Source: Streptomyces lomondensis (GTDB lineage Bacteria; Actinomycetota; Actinomycetes; Streptomycetales; Streptomycetaceae). From it: a DNA stretch of 64,000 bases. Of this stretch, positions 51,621 to 60,420 are shown piece by piece. How positions within the stretch are numbered: position 1 is the stretch's first letter; every line of letters starts with the position of its first letter. The notes beneath the pieces were generated by a model. It did not search any database. It was not told the DNA's origin and saw nothing but the letters and a program-made list of their open reading frames with translations. The stretch spans positions 1,333,581 to 1,397,580 of the forward strand of contig NZ_BMWC01000001.1 in assembly GCF_014651035.1 (NCBI RefSeq), written 5' to 3'. The position numbers were made by a program, and so were the translations under genes.

Positions 51621-51939
51621 CTCGGCTCCTCGCGACGGTCGTTACCAGGGCGGTCGGGAGGCCTCAGTATGCGGGATGCCGCCCACCGGGCGTCCGCCGC
51701 GCTCCGACCCATGACCAACTGGTGAAAAACGGGCACGAACGGGTGCCCGAGCAAAGGAAGTTGTCGTAGGGTCGCCAGGGTCACCGTGCCGTGGGCCGGA
51801 GACAGGCCTGCCGGAGGGCAACCACTCGGGCCGGTCGATCGTCACAACAGAGCGAACGCAACAGAAGTACGCGAACGCACCACACAGAGCGCGAGAGACA
51901 GAGACGGGCGCTCGGGCGTCCACGGGAGGGGTTCACTCT
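51621..51939 (+). other. Long leader region of the lytic transglycosylase gene
   Basis: 319 nt between divergent genes. It holds GC-rich palindromic stretches near 51785-51835, then a T-poor, purine and C-rich single-stranded stretch (51846-51910), then GGGAGGGG before the ATG. A c-di-AMP (ydaO) riboswitch occurs before some Streptomyces cell-wall lytic genes, but I could not match its conserved blocks. TAGGGT at about 51768 may be a -10 element. Confidence 0.35.
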
Positions 51940-53685
51940 ATGGCGGCGCAATTCGGCAGGAGGCTGCGCAAGGGGGCGGCGACCACCGCCGTGGCCGCGG
52001 TAGCGGTCGCGGCCCTGTCCGCCTCCCAGGCTCCGGGCGTGAACGACCACGGCAGACAGACCGCCGCGGACGCCGGCCCGTCGCCCGAAGCGAGCGCCTC
52101 CGACGGCAGCGCCACCGGCAACTCGCCGTACTACACGGACCTGCCCCCGCTCAACAGCCCCAACCCGTCGCCGTCCACCGGCCCCGGCCCGGGCGGCCAG
52201 GGCACCACGGAGGCGGGCATCCCCGCGACCGTCCTCGACGCCTACAAGAAGGCCGAGTCCGCGTTGCGCGAGACCAAGCCCGGCTGCAACCTGCCCTGGC
52301 AACTCCTCGCGGCCATCGGCCGGGTGGAGTCCGGCCAGGCCCGCGGCGGCCGCGTCAACGCCGACGGCACCACCCTCTCGCCCATCCTCGGCCCGCAGCT
52401 CGACGGCAACGGCTTCGCCCTCATCCGGGACACCGACAACGGCGCGTACGACGGCAACAGCACCTACGACCAGGCCGTCGGCCCCATGCAGTTCATCCCG
52501 TCCACCTGGGCGTGGGCCGGCCGCGACGGCAACGGCGACGGCAAGAAGGACCCCAACAACATCTACGACGCCGCCCTCGCCGCCGGCCACTACCTCTGCC
52601 GCAACAACTGGGACCTGTCCGACCAGGGCGACCTCGACCGCGCGATCCTCAGCTACAACAACTCGCGCGAGTACCTGAACCTCGTCATGAGGTGGCTGGA
52701 GTACTACCGCAAGGGCACGCACGAGATCCCGGACGGCACCGGCACGCTGCCCGACGACCGCAGCGACGACGGCGCCGGCGCGAGCCCCAGTCCCTCCACC
52801 CCGGGCACCCCGGCCACCCCGGGCACGTCGGCTCCGGCCACCCCGAAGCCGAAGCCCAGCCCCCCGTCCGAGGAGCCCGGCGGCGGCACGACCCCGCCGA
52901 AGCCGCCGACCACCCCGCCCGACACCCCGAGCACACCGCCCTCGACGCCTCCCACCCCCACCGACACGGTGCACCACCTGGAGGACGCCGGAACGGCGAA
53001 GCTCACCGCCATGGCCGGCGACGCGTTCACCAAGAGGATCAGCACCCGCGCCGAGACGCAGGCCGGCAAGGCCGTCGGCAAGGTCCGGATCCGCTTCACG
53101 ATCCTCGGCGACACGGACACCACCTTCACCGGCGGCGAGAGCGTGGCCACGGTCGCCACCAACAGCTCCGGCGTGGCCGTCGCACCCGCCCTGCTGGCGG
53201 GCGAGAAGACGGGCGACGTCACCGTCCGCGCCACCGTCGTGGGCCGTACCCTGCCCGGTCTCGACTACACGGCCACCGTCACCGAGCGCGCCGCCGACGC
53301 CCTCGCCCGTACCGGTGACGCCGCGCTGACCTGCACCCCGGGCGGCGAGTTCGCCGACCAGGTCGAGGTGAAGGCCACGTACAAGGGCGCAGTCGCCGAC
53401 GGCGTCGCGGCCACCGCCACGCTCATCAAGTCGGCGGACGACCCCACCGCCAACGACAAGGGCCCGTACTTCAAGGACGCCGACGGCAAGGCCGTACGCA
53501 CCCTGACGGGCCTGAAGACGGACGCGAAGGGCCTGTTGCGGCTGCCGAAACTGTACGCGGACGACACCACCGGCACGTTCCTGCTCCGCGTCAACACCGT
53601 GGGCGGGGCGACCCTCACCGTCGAACTGACCGTGGCGGCCGCCGAGACGTCCTCGCCGAGCCCGTCGGCCAGCCCGAGCGCGTAG
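51940..53685 (+). CDS. Exported lytic murein transglycosylase with Ig-like tail
   Basis: 581 residues. A signal peptide (RRLRKGAATTAVAAVAVAAL, residues about 8-27) leads to an MltB-type SLT domain (about 90-250): catalytic Glu in AAIGRVESGQA, then GPMQFIPSTWAWAG and an AAGHYLC helix with SYNNSREYLN. A Pro/Thr/Ser linker (about 265-345) connects to two Ig-like beta modules (about 350-570) that probably bind wall polymers. It cuts peptidoglycan glycan strands during growth or spore formation. ATG 51940 has GGGAGGGG upstream. Confidence 0.9.
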   Translation: MAAQFGRRLRKGAATTAVAAVAVAALSASQAPGVNDHGRQTAADAGPSPEASASDGSATGNSPYYTDLPPLNSPNPSPSTGPGPGGQGTTEAGIPATVLDAYKKAESALRETKPGCNLPWQLLAAIGRVESGQARGGRVNADGTTLSPILGPQLDGNGFALIRDTDNGAYDGNSTYDQAVGPMQFIPSTWAWAGRDGNGDGKKDPNNIYDAALAAGHYLCRNNWDLSDQGDLDRAILSYNNSREYLNLVMRWLEYYRKGTHEIPDGTGTLPDDRSDDGAGASPSPSTPGTPATPGTSAPATPKPKPSPPSEEPGGGTTPPKPPTTPPDTPSTPPSTPPTPTDTVHHLEDAGTAKLTAMAGDAFTKRISTRAETQAGKAVGKVRIRFTILGDTDTTFTGGESVATVATNSSGVAVAPALLAGEKTGDVTVRATVVGRTLPGLDYTATVTERAADALARTGDAALTCTPGGEFADQVEVKATYKGAVADGVAATATLIKSADDPTANDKGPYFKDADGKAVRTLTGLKTDAKGLLRLPKLYADDTTGTFLLRVNTVGGATLTVELTVAAAETSSPSPSASPSA

Positions 53686-53702
53686 CCCCCAAGTACGACA
53701 CG

Positions 53703-53729
53703 CAGCGCCCCTCTTACAGAGGGGCGCTG
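53703..53729 (+). terminator. Terminator after the lytic transglycosylase gene
   Basis: CAGCGCCCCTCT and AGAGGGGCGCTG form a perfect 12-bp stem with a TAC loop, followed by TTGTGTG. It starts 18 nt after the stop. Confidence 0.85.
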
Positions 53730-53822
53730 TTGTGTGCGCGACGTGTTCTCATCTCCGCCGCCCGTTGCTACGGTGCCGAGAAACCTGACGGTGTATCAGC
53801 TCGACCCGTGGGGAGGCCCCGT

Positions 53823-53957
53823 ATGCGTGCCCTCATCGCCGCCGCCACCGGTCTCGCCCTCGCGTTCGCCGTGGTCCTGACGTTGACCGCCCTCGGCTCC
53901 CCCTCGGGCGGGACGTCCCCGAAGCCACTGCTGACGACGGTGCCCGCACACCCCTGA
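53823..53957 (+). CDS. Small conserved Streptomyces protein with one hydrophobic segment
   Basis: 44 residues: MRALIAAATGLALAFAVVLT begins a signal-anchor-like helix, followed by a GSPSGGTSPKPLL tail. GGGGAGG lies 7 nt before ATG. From memory, near-identical small proteins occur in many Streptomyces (the SPW_0924 family); the role is unknown. The DUF3068 gene follows after 25 nt and may be cotranscribed. Confidence 0.75.
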   Translation: MRALIAAATGLALAFAVVLTLTALGSPSGGTSPKPLLTTVPAHP

Positions 53958-53982
53958 CCGCCCGCCCGGGAGGGAGGCCGAG

Positions 53983-54975
53983 ATGCGCCGCAAGGCCGGC
54001 CTGGTCCTGCTCGCCCTCGCCGTGTTCTTCGCGGCACTGTCCCCGCTGCTGCGCTGGTACGCCTTCCCGCGCCTCGCCAAGATCCCCGCGAACCACTACC
54101 AGGACATGGTCCTGGAGGCGAAGGACGCCACCCTCCTCGACTACGGCACCATGCGGGCGAAGAAGGTCCCCCAGGTCACGATCGTGCAGACCCTCAAGGG
54201 CAACGTGGAGGCCTCCGAGCGGATCGAGGAGTCGGCGGGCCGGGACGTGGTCGTCTGGGACGGCCTGTCCTACGTCGTCGGCCCCGACGGCAAGATGGTC
54301 TCGAAGATCCCCGAGCGCTACATCTTCGACGCCCACACCCAGGAACCCGTCCACGCCACCGGCGAGATGGTCGACGGCGACCCCGTGCGCCGCGAGGGCA
54401 TCGAGTTCAAGTGGCCCTTCCTCACGGAGAAGCGCGACTACGCCTACTTCGACGCCCAGGCCCGCGTCACGGCCCCCATCCACTACAAGGGCACCCGGGA
54501 CTTCCGCGGCCTGGAGGTCTACTACTTCGAGCAGACCATCCCCTGGACCAAGGTGAAGATCCCGAAGACCCTGCCCGTGGCGGGCCTGACCCCCGAGTCG
54601 GTCGCCGAGACCGGCACCACCCGCTGGTACACCACGGTCCGCAAGTTCTGGGTCGAACCCCTCACCGGCGCCCCCGTCTACGGCGAGGAACTCCACCGGG
54701 AGGAACTGCGCGGCGGCACCCTCCTCGGAGACCGCGACAAGGTGACCGCGTTCGCCGGCCACGTGAAGATGCGCGAGGACTACATCGAGCACACGGTCGA
54801 CCTGGTGAAGTCCCAGCGCCTGCTCATCCTGCTCATGACGTCCTGGCTGCCCTGGGGCTCCCTGACCCTAGGCGTCCTCCTGTTGGCCCTCGCGCTCTAC
54901 CTGGAGGCCCGGAGCCGCCGCCCATCGGGCCCGGCCTCCACCGCGACCGAGGAACCGTCACCCGTCAGCGCCTGA
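53983..54975 (+). CDS. DUF3068 family membrane-anchored protein
   Basis: 330 residues. N-terminal helix (LVLLALAVFFAALSPLL, about 7-23), an outside beta-rich domain (about 30-270), and a C-terminal helix (SWLPWGSLTLGVLLLALALY, about 285-305). DUF3068 proteins are found in actinomycetes and are related to PorA-like envelope proteins; the role is undefined. GGGAGG precedes the ATG. The stop overlaps the convergent helicase end by 11 nt. Confidence 0.85.
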   Translation: MRRKAGLVLLALAVFFAALSPLLRWYAFPRLAKIPANHYQDMVLEAKDATLLDYGTMRAKKVPQVTIVQTLKGNVEASERIEESAGRDVVVWDGLSYVVGPDGKMVSKIPERYIFDAHTQEPVHATGEMVDGDPVRREGIEFKWPFLTEKRDYAYFDAQARVTAPIHYKGTRDFRGLEVYYFEQTIPWTKVKIPKTLPVAGLTPESVAETGTTRWYTTVRKFWVEPLTGAPVYGEELHREELRGGTLLGDRDKVTAFAGHVKMREDYIEHTVDLVKSQRLLILLMTSWLPWGSLTLGVLLLALALYLEARSRRPSGPASTATEEPSPVSA

Positions 54976-57505
54976 GCCGCGCGTTGGTGTACCGGGTCGG
55001 CTCGGCCGCGGCCGGGTCCTCGGGCCACGGATGCTTCGGATACCGCCCGCGCAACTCCGCGCGCACGCCCTTGTAGCCGTCGCGCCAGAAGGACGCGAGA
55101 TCGGCGGTGACGGCGGCCGGCCGCCCGGCCGGGGACAGCAGATGCACGAGCAGCGGCACCCCGGCGACCCGGGGCGACTCCTGGAGCCCGAACATCTCCT
55201 GAAGCTTCACGGCGAGCACAGGCTGTTCCGGCCGGGAGTAGTCGATCCGGATCCTCGAACCGCTCGGCACGGTCATCCGCTCCGGGGCCAGCTCGTCCAG
55301 CCGCCCGGCCTCACCGGACGCCCACGGCAGCAGCCGCGCGAGCGCCTCCCCGGCATCGATCCGCGCCAGATCGGCCCGCCGCCGCGCCCGGCCCAGCTCC
55401 GGCTCCAGCCACTCCTCCACGCGCGCGTGGAGCGCCTCGTCGCAGACGTCGGGCCAGGGCTCGCCGAGATGCAGCCGCAGAAACGCGAGCCGCTGCCGCA
55501 GGACCCCGGCCTCGGCCGACCACCGCAGCAGCCCGAACCCCTCCCGCCGCAGCCCGTCGAGCAGCGCCCCGCGCACAAGCCCGGGACCGGGATCCTTCAG
55601 CGCCCGCACCGCCAGCTCCACGGCCCCCAGCCGCTCCACCCGCCGCGCCACGACGTCCCCACCGTCCCAGCCCACCTCGTCCCGCTCCTCCAGCAGCGCC
55701 CCCGCCGCGACCCGGGCCATCTCCTCGTCGACCGCGGCCGCCAGCTGCACACGCGCGTGCCCCTTCCCCACGGGCCGGTCGGCCACGGCGACGGCGATCC
55801 AGGAAGCACCCCGCAGGGCGCTCCCGTCACCGATCTCGGCACGGGTCCCGGACACCATGAGGTACGACCCACCGTCGCGCCTGGCGATGCGCTCGGGGTA
55901 GGCGAGAGCGGCGACGAGCCCGACCTGCCGATCCTCGGAGAGGTTCTCCCACGCCTCGACCCCGGCCTCCAAAGGGCTGTTTCGGGCGGGTGGGTGGGAA
56001 ACACCCGAAACAACGGCCCGCAGCCGCCGAACCTCACCACGCCACCGCGAGGAATAGGCGTCACCCCCACGCCGAGCCCGACGCAACGCACCGGCCAGAT
56101 CATCCCCGTACTCCCGCGGAGCCTCCTCGCTCAACAGCGCGACCACTTCCGCAGCCCGCTCGACACCCACGAACGGCACGGCATCCACCAAGGCCCGCCC
56201 CAACCGCGGATGAAGCCCCAGCCGAGCCAGGGCAACACCCCGCTCGGTTGCCCGCCCGACGGAGTCGACGGCCCCCACAGCCCCCAACACGCCCCGAGCC
56301 GCCGCCATACCCCCGGAGGGCGGCGCATCCAGCAGCGCCAGCCCCGACGCGTCCGGATCCCCCCAGCACGCCACGTGCAGCGCGAACGCCGTCAGATCGG
56401 CCACCTTGATCTCCGGTGAGGGAAAACGCGGCAGACGCGCTTCCTCGGCCTCCGCCCAGCACCGGTACACCGCTCCCGGCGCCTCACGCCCGGCCCGCCC
56501 CGCCCGCTGCCGTCCGGCCGCCTGGGACGCCCGCACCGTCGTCAGCGCGCTCAGCCCGCGCGCGTGGTCCACCCGCGGCTCCCGCGCCAGCCCCGAGTCC
56601 ACGACCACCCGCACCCCCGGCACCGTCAACGACGACTCCGCCACGGACGTCGCCAGCACCACCCGCCGCCGCTCCCCGGCCTCCAGCACCGCGTCCTGCA
56701 CGGCCGCCGGCGCCCGCCCGTGCACCTGGAGCACGTCCACGTCACCGAGCCCCCCGAGCTGCCCGGCGACCCGGGCGATCTCCCCGACACCCGGCAGGAA
56801 ACACAGCACGTCCCCGTCCCGCTCGGCCAGCGCCCGCCGCACCACCGACGCCACATGCGTCAGCAGAGCCGGGTCGACCCGCATGCCGTGCGGCGGCCGC
56901 ACGGGCCGCGCCGGCGGCGCCCACACCACCTCCACGGGATGCGACACGCCCTCCGCCTCTACCACCGGCGCGTCGCCCAGCAGGCGCGCCCAGCCCGCCG
57001 CGTCCGTCGTCGCCGAGGCGGCCACCAGCCGCAGCTCCGGCCGCAGCGTCTCCCGTACGTCCCACAGGAACGCCGCCACCGTGTCGGCGTCCAGATGCCG
57101 CTCATGGCACTCGTCGAGCACCACCACGTCCACACCGGCCAGCTCCTGGTCGCGCTGGAGCCGCTGGAGCAGCACACCGGTCGTGACGACCTCCACGCGC
57201 GCGTGCCGCCCGACGACCCGTTCCCCGCGCACGGTGTAGCCGACGCTCTCGCCGGGCTTCTCGCCCAGCAGCCACGCCATCCGCCGCGCCGCCGCCCGGG
57301 CCGCGATCCGCCGCGGCTCGGCGACGACGACCCGCCGCGCGGGCCCCTCGCCCAGCAGGCCCGCCAGCACGAGCGGCACCAGCGTCGTCTTGCCGGTGCC
57401 GGGCGGCGCCACCAGCACGGCGGTGCCGTGGCCCTCCAGAGCGTCGTCCAGACCGGGCAGGGCGCTGCGGACGGGCAGCGTCTCCAGGGCGTCGTAGCGG
57501 ATCAC
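54965..57505 (-). CDS. hrpB: ATP-dependent helicase HrpB
   Basis: 846 residues, DEAH-type RNA helicase. Motif I APPGTGKTT (about 34), motif II DECHERHLD (about 113), motif III ASATTDA, motif V TSVAESSLTV, motif VI QRAGRAGR (about 342), then HA2-like and HrpB C-terminal domains (about 420-830). In bacteria the exact RNA target is unknown. The GTG at 57505 follows the methyltransferase stop by 4 nt, so both are probably on one message. Confidence 0.94.
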   Translation of the reverse strand: MIRYDALETLPVRSALPGLDDALEGHGTAVLVAPPGTGKTTLVPLVLAGLLGEGPARRVVVAEPRRIAARAAARRMAWLLGEKPGESVGYTVRGERVVGRHARVEVVTTGVLLQRLQRDQELAGVDVVVLDECHERHLDADTVAAFLWDVRETLRPELRLVAASATTDAAGWARLLGDAPVVEAEGVSHPVEVVWAPPARPVRPPHGMRVDPALLTHVASVVRRALAERDGDVLCFLPGVGEIARVAGQLGGLGDVDVLQVHGRAPAAVQDAVLEAGERRRVVLATSVAESSLTVPGVRVVVDSGLAREPRVDHARGLSALTTVRASQAAGRQRAGRAGREAPGAVYRCWAEAEEARLPRFPSPEIKVADLTAFALHVACWGDPDASGLALLDAPPSGGMAAARGVLGAVGAVDSVGRATERGVALARLGLHPRLGRALVDAVPFVGVERAAEVVALLSEEAPREYGDDLAGALRRARRGGDAYSSRWRGEVRRLRAVVSGVSHPPARNSPLEAGVEAWENLSEDRQVGLVAALAYPERIARRDGGSYLMVSGTRAEIGDGSALRGASWIAVAVADRPVGKGHARVQLAAAVDEEMARVAAGALLEERDEVGWDGGDVVARRVERLGAVELAVRALKDPGPGLVRGALLDGLRREGFGLLRWSAEAGVLRQRLAFLRLHLGEPWPDVCDEALHARVEEWLEPELGRARRRADLARIDAGEALARLLPWASGEAGRLDELAPERMTVPSGSRIRIDYSRPEQPVLAVKLQEMFGLQESPRVAGVPLLVHLLSPAGRPAAVTADLASFWRDGYKGVRAELRGRYPKHPWPEDPAAAEPTRYTNARLRR

Positions 57506-57509
57506 GCAC

Positions 57510-58319
57510 TCAGTCCCGTACGCACACGAAGATCGCCGTGCCCGGGATCAGGTTCCCGCGCAGCGGCGACCAGCCGCCCCACTCGGACGTGTTCCAGGCC
57601 GGCCACTCCGGCTCCACCAGGTCCACCAGCCGGAAGCCCGACGCCACGACGTCCCGGACCCGGTCCCCGAGCGTGCGGTGGTGCTCGACGTAGACCGCGC
57701 GGCCCTCCTCGTCCTGTTCGACGTAGGGCGTGCGGTCGAAGTACGAGCCCGACACCGACAGCCCCTCCGGCCCCGGCTCGTCCGGGAAGGCCCAGCGGAT
57801 CGGATGCGTCACCGAGAAGACGAGACGGCCGCCGGGCCGCAGCACCCGGTGCACCTCGCGCAGCACCTGGCGCGGGTCGGCGACGAAGGGCAGCGCCCCG
57901 TACGCCGAGCAGGCCAGGTCGAACGAACCGTCGGCGAAGGGCAGCGCGCCGGCGTCGGCGCACACCAGGGGGAACGTTCCGCCGATGCGCAGTGCGTGCT
58001 GCAACTGCCGGTGCGAGATGTCCAGGGCGACCGGGCGGGCCCCCTGGGCGGCCAGCCAGCGCGAGCACTGGGCGGCGCCGGCGCCGATCTCCAGCACGTC
58101 CCGGCCCTTCAGCTCCTCCGGCGGGCCGAGCAACTCGGCCTCCACCTCGTCCAGGCCCTCGGGGCCCCACACGAAGCGGTCGTCCCCGAGGAAGGTGCCG
58201 TGCTCGACCTGGTACTCGTCCGCGTTGCGGTCCCACCAGCCACGGTTGGCGCGGGAACTCTCCGTGACACCGGCGGCACGCCGGGTGGCCTCGGCTTCGG
58301 ACGCTTCGGGCTCTTGGAT
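57510..58319 (-). CDS. Class I SAM-dependent methyltransferase with non-canonical start
   Basis: About 269 residues if begun at ATC 58319. SAM motif I VLEIGAGAAQCSRWLA, post-I VALDIS, motif II SFDLACSAYGALPFV, motif III VLRPGGRLVFS. The first ATG, GTG or TTG in frame is GTG 58172, but conserved-looking sequence continues upstream (ESSRANRGWWDRNADEYQ, then EHGTFLGDDRF) back to a TGA. Only ATC codons (58322, 58319) follow the GAGGGAG site; ATC 58319 has 6-nt spacing. Either a rare ATC start is used or the ATG was mutated. The shorter form from 58172 would be 220 residues. Confidence 0.8.
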   Translation of the reverse strand: MQEPEASEAEATRRAAGVTESSRANRGWWDRNADEYQVEHGTFLGDDRFVWGPEGLDEVEAELLGPPEELKGRDVLEIGAGAAQCSRWLAAQGARPVALDISHRQLQHALRIGGTFPLVCADAGALPFADGSFDLACSAYGALPFVADPRQVLREVHRVLRPGGRLVFSVTHPIRWAFPDEPGPEGLSVSGSYFDRTPYVEQDEEGRAVYVEHHRTLGDRVRDVVASGFRLVDLVEPEWPAWNTSEWGGWSPLRGNLIPGTAIFVCVRD

Positions 58320-58458
58320 GATCGGCTCCCTCGTCGTACTCTTCCGTCCAGCCGGTCCCGGAGGTCACGAAGGGGTCGTCGAAGGGCCCGCGTGGCCTCG
58401 AACGACACGACCTGTGCCGGGTATGCGGTGTTCCGCCCCGCGTGGGCGGCTTCGCGCA

Positions 58459-58487
58459 TTGACCCTGCCCGGCTGCCCCCGTATGCT
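58459..58487 (+). promoter_or_regulatory. Strong sigma-70-type promoter of rpsA
   Basis: TTGACC, a 17-nt spacer and TATGCT are close to the HrdB consensus. Transcription would begin near 58494, giving a leader of about 190 nt before rpsA. Confidence 0.75.
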
Positions 58488-58493
58488 ACAAGT

Positions 58494-58682
58494 TGCGCTG
58501 CGGGCCTGCGCACCTCAGACGTAGCAGGCTGCGCTCGCATCTGTATGTATGTCCCCTCGGTTGTCGAGGCGCCACCGTTTTTGTGTGGCGCTTCCTTGGC
58601 TGTCCGGCTTCTGCAGAGCGAAACGGGCTCCCGGCGTAGCAGTACCTACGACTTCAATGTCCGTACCGGAGCCCTTTCCCAC
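58494..58682 (+). promoter_or_regulatory. Long rpsA leader with hairpin
   Basis: GCGCCAC and GTGGCGC (about 58570-58593) can form a stem around a T-rich loop. In other bacteria S1 represses its own mRNA through leader structure, so this may be the autoregulatory part. GGAG lies 11 nt before ATG. The stretch 58323-58458 before the promoter shows no gene. Confidence 0.4.
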
Positions 58683-60176
58683 ATGACGAGCAGCACCGAG
58701 ACCACCGCCACCACCCCGCAGGTAGCGGTCAACGACATCGGTAACGAGGAAGCCTTCCTCGCCGCGATCGACGAGACGATCAAGTACTTCAACGACGGCG
58801 ACATCGTCGACGGCGTCATCGTGAAGGTCGACCGGGACGAGGTCCTGCTCGACATCGGTTACAAGACCGAAGGTGTGATCCCGAGCCGCGAGCTCTCGAT
58901 CAAGCACGACGTCGACCCGAACGAGGTCGTCGCCGTCGGTGACGAGATCGAGGCCCTTGTTCTCCAGAAGGAGGACAAGGAAGGCCGCCTGATCCTCTCG
59001 AAGAAGCGCGCCCAGTACGAGCGTGCCTGGGGCACCATCGAGAAGATCAAGGAAGAGGACGGGATCGTCACCGGTACCGTCATCGAGGTCGTCAAGGGTG
59101 GTCTCATCCTCGACATCGGCCTCCGTGGCTTCCTCCCGGCCTCCCTGGTCGAGATGCGCCGCGTCCGCGACCTCCAGCCCTACGTGGGCAAGGAGCTCGA
59201 GGCCAAGATCATCGAGCTGGACAAGAACCGCAACAACGTGGTCCTGTCCCGCCGTGCCTGGCTGGAGCAGACCCAGTCCGAGGTCCGCCAGACGTTCCTC
59301 ACCACCCTCCAGAAGGGTCAGGTCCGTTCCGGCGTCGTCTCCTCGATCGTCAACTTCGGTGCCTTCGTGGACCTGGGTGGCGTCGACGGTCTGGTCCACG
59401 TCTCCGAGCTGTCCTGGAAGCACATCGACCACCCCTCCGAGGTCGTCGAGGTCGGCCAGGAGGTCACGGTCGAGGTCCTCGACGTCGACATGGACCGCGA
59501 GCGCGTCTCCCTGTCGCTGAAGGCGACCCAGGAAGACCCGTGGCAGCAGTTCGCCCGCACCCACCAGATCGGCCAGGTCGTGCCCGGCAAGGTCACGAAG
59601 CTGGTTCCGTTCGGTGCGTTCGTCCGCGTGGACGAGGGCATCGAGGGTCTGGTCCACATCTCCGAGCTGGCCGAGCGCCACGTGGAGATCCCGGAGCAGG
59701 TCGTCCAGGTCAACGACGAGATCTTCGTCAAGGTCATCGACATCGACCTCGAGCGCCGTCGCATCAGCCTCTCGCTGAAGCAGGCCAACGAGTCCTTCGG
59801 TGCCGACCCGGCCGCGGTCGAGTTCGACCCGACCCTGTACGGCATGGCCGCGTCCTACGACGACCAGGGCAACTACATCTACCCCGAGGGCTTCGACCCC
59901 GAGACCAACGACTGGCTCGAGGGCTACGAGAAGCAGCGCGAGGAGTGGGAGCGCCAGTACGCCGAGGCGCAGCAGCGCTTCGAGCAGCACCAGGCGCAGG
60001 TCATCAAGTCCCGCGAGGCCGACGCCGCCGCTGCCGCCGAGGGTGGCGAGGCCGCCGCTCCGGCCGCGTCCGGTGGCGGTTCGTACTCCTCCGAGGGCCC
60101 GGACAACTCCGGTGCGCTGGCCTCGGACGAGGCGCTGGCCGCGCTGCGGGAGAAGCTGGCGGGTGGGCAGAGCTGA
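58683..60176 (+). CDS. rpsA: 30S ribosomal protein S1
   Basis: 497 residues with four S1 RNA-binding repeats (about 36-105, 122-190, 208-277, 292-362), as in actinobacteria, against six in E. coli. Repeat starts are seen as GDIVDGVIVKVD, GIVTGTVIEVV, GQVRSGVVSSIV and GQVVPGKVTKLV. A C-terminal tail is Glu/Gln-rich and then Ala/Gly/Ser-rich. It holds mRNA at the 30S subunit for initiation. ATG 58683 (MTSSTETTATTPQVAV) fits known Streptomyces S1 proteins; the frame is open upstream but non-coding. Confidence 0.97.
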   Translation: MTSSTETTATTPQVAVNDIGNEEAFLAAIDETIKYFNDGDIVDGVIVKVDRDEVLLDIGYKTEGVIPSRELSIKHDVDPNEVVAVGDEIEALVLQKEDKEGRLILSKKRAQYERAWGTIEKIKEEDGIVTGTVIEVVKGGLILDIGLRGFLPASLVEMRRVRDLQPYVGKELEAKIIELDKNRNNVVLSRRAWLEQTQSEVRQTFLTTLQKGQVRSGVVSSIVNFGAFVDLGGVDGLVHVSELSWKHIDHPSEVVEVGQEVTVEVLDVDMDRERVSLSLKATQEDPWQQFARTHQIGQVVPGKVTKLVPFGAFVRVDEGIEGLVHISELAERHVEIPEQVVQVNDEIFVKVIDIDLERRRISLSLKQANESFGADPAAVEFDPTLYGMAASYDDQGNYIYPEGFDPETNDWLEGYEKQREEWERQYAEAQQRFEQHQAQVIKSREADAAAAAEGGEAAAPAASGGGSYSSEGPDNSGALASDEALAALREKLAGGQS

Positions 60177-60183
60177 ACGCCCA

Positions 60184-60217
60184 CTGAGCAGTAGCTGTTC
60201 CTGAGCAGTAGCTGTTC
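60184..60217. repeat. 17-bp perfect tandem duplication after rpsA
   Basis: CTGAGCAGTAGCTGTTC occurs twice directly adjacent, between the rpsA stop and its terminator. Confidence 0.9.
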
Positions 60218-60220
60218 CTG

Positions 60221-60258
60221 ACTGAGGGTCCGCACCTTTCGAGGTGCGGGCCCTCAGT
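60221..60258 (+). terminator. rpsA terminator
   Basis: ACTGAGGGTCCGCACCT and AGGTGCGGGCCCTCAGT form a 17-bp stem (one G-U pair) capped by a TTCG tetraloop. Very stable, 45 nt after the stop, no T run. Confidence 0.85.
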
Positions 60259-60281
60259 GCTTGCCGGTCGGCTGCCGGCCG

Positions 60282-60321
60282 GTGGGGGCTTGTCGCGCAG
60301 TTCCCCGCGCTCCTCAAGAGG
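60282..60321. repeat. Dispersed Streptomyces repeat, forward copy
   Basis: The core CTTGTCGCGCAGTTCCCCGC is found between genes all over Streptomyces genomes (from memory). An inverted copy lies at 61362-61401, beyond the PAC2 gene; about 34 of 40 positions agree. The role is unknown; long-range pairing or terminator function is possible. Confidence 0.7.
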
Positions 60322-60420
60322 GTGGTGGCCCGGCTGGCAAGATCGAAGTTCTCCTCCTCCGGGGAATGCCCGTGCCCGCAAGGGCGTTGTGCCGTACGGA
60401 CACGAGGAGGAGCGGTCACT

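Noticed and set aside
51661..51939. c-di-AMP (ydaO) riboswitch before the lytic transglycosylase
   Set aside because: I could not align the conserved blocks by eye; kept only as a leader region to be scanned.
58369..58682. Reading frame open upstream of rpsA as an N-terminal extension of S1
   Set aside because: It contains a near-consensus promoter and leader hairpin; the S1 proteins of the genus begin at MTSSTE.
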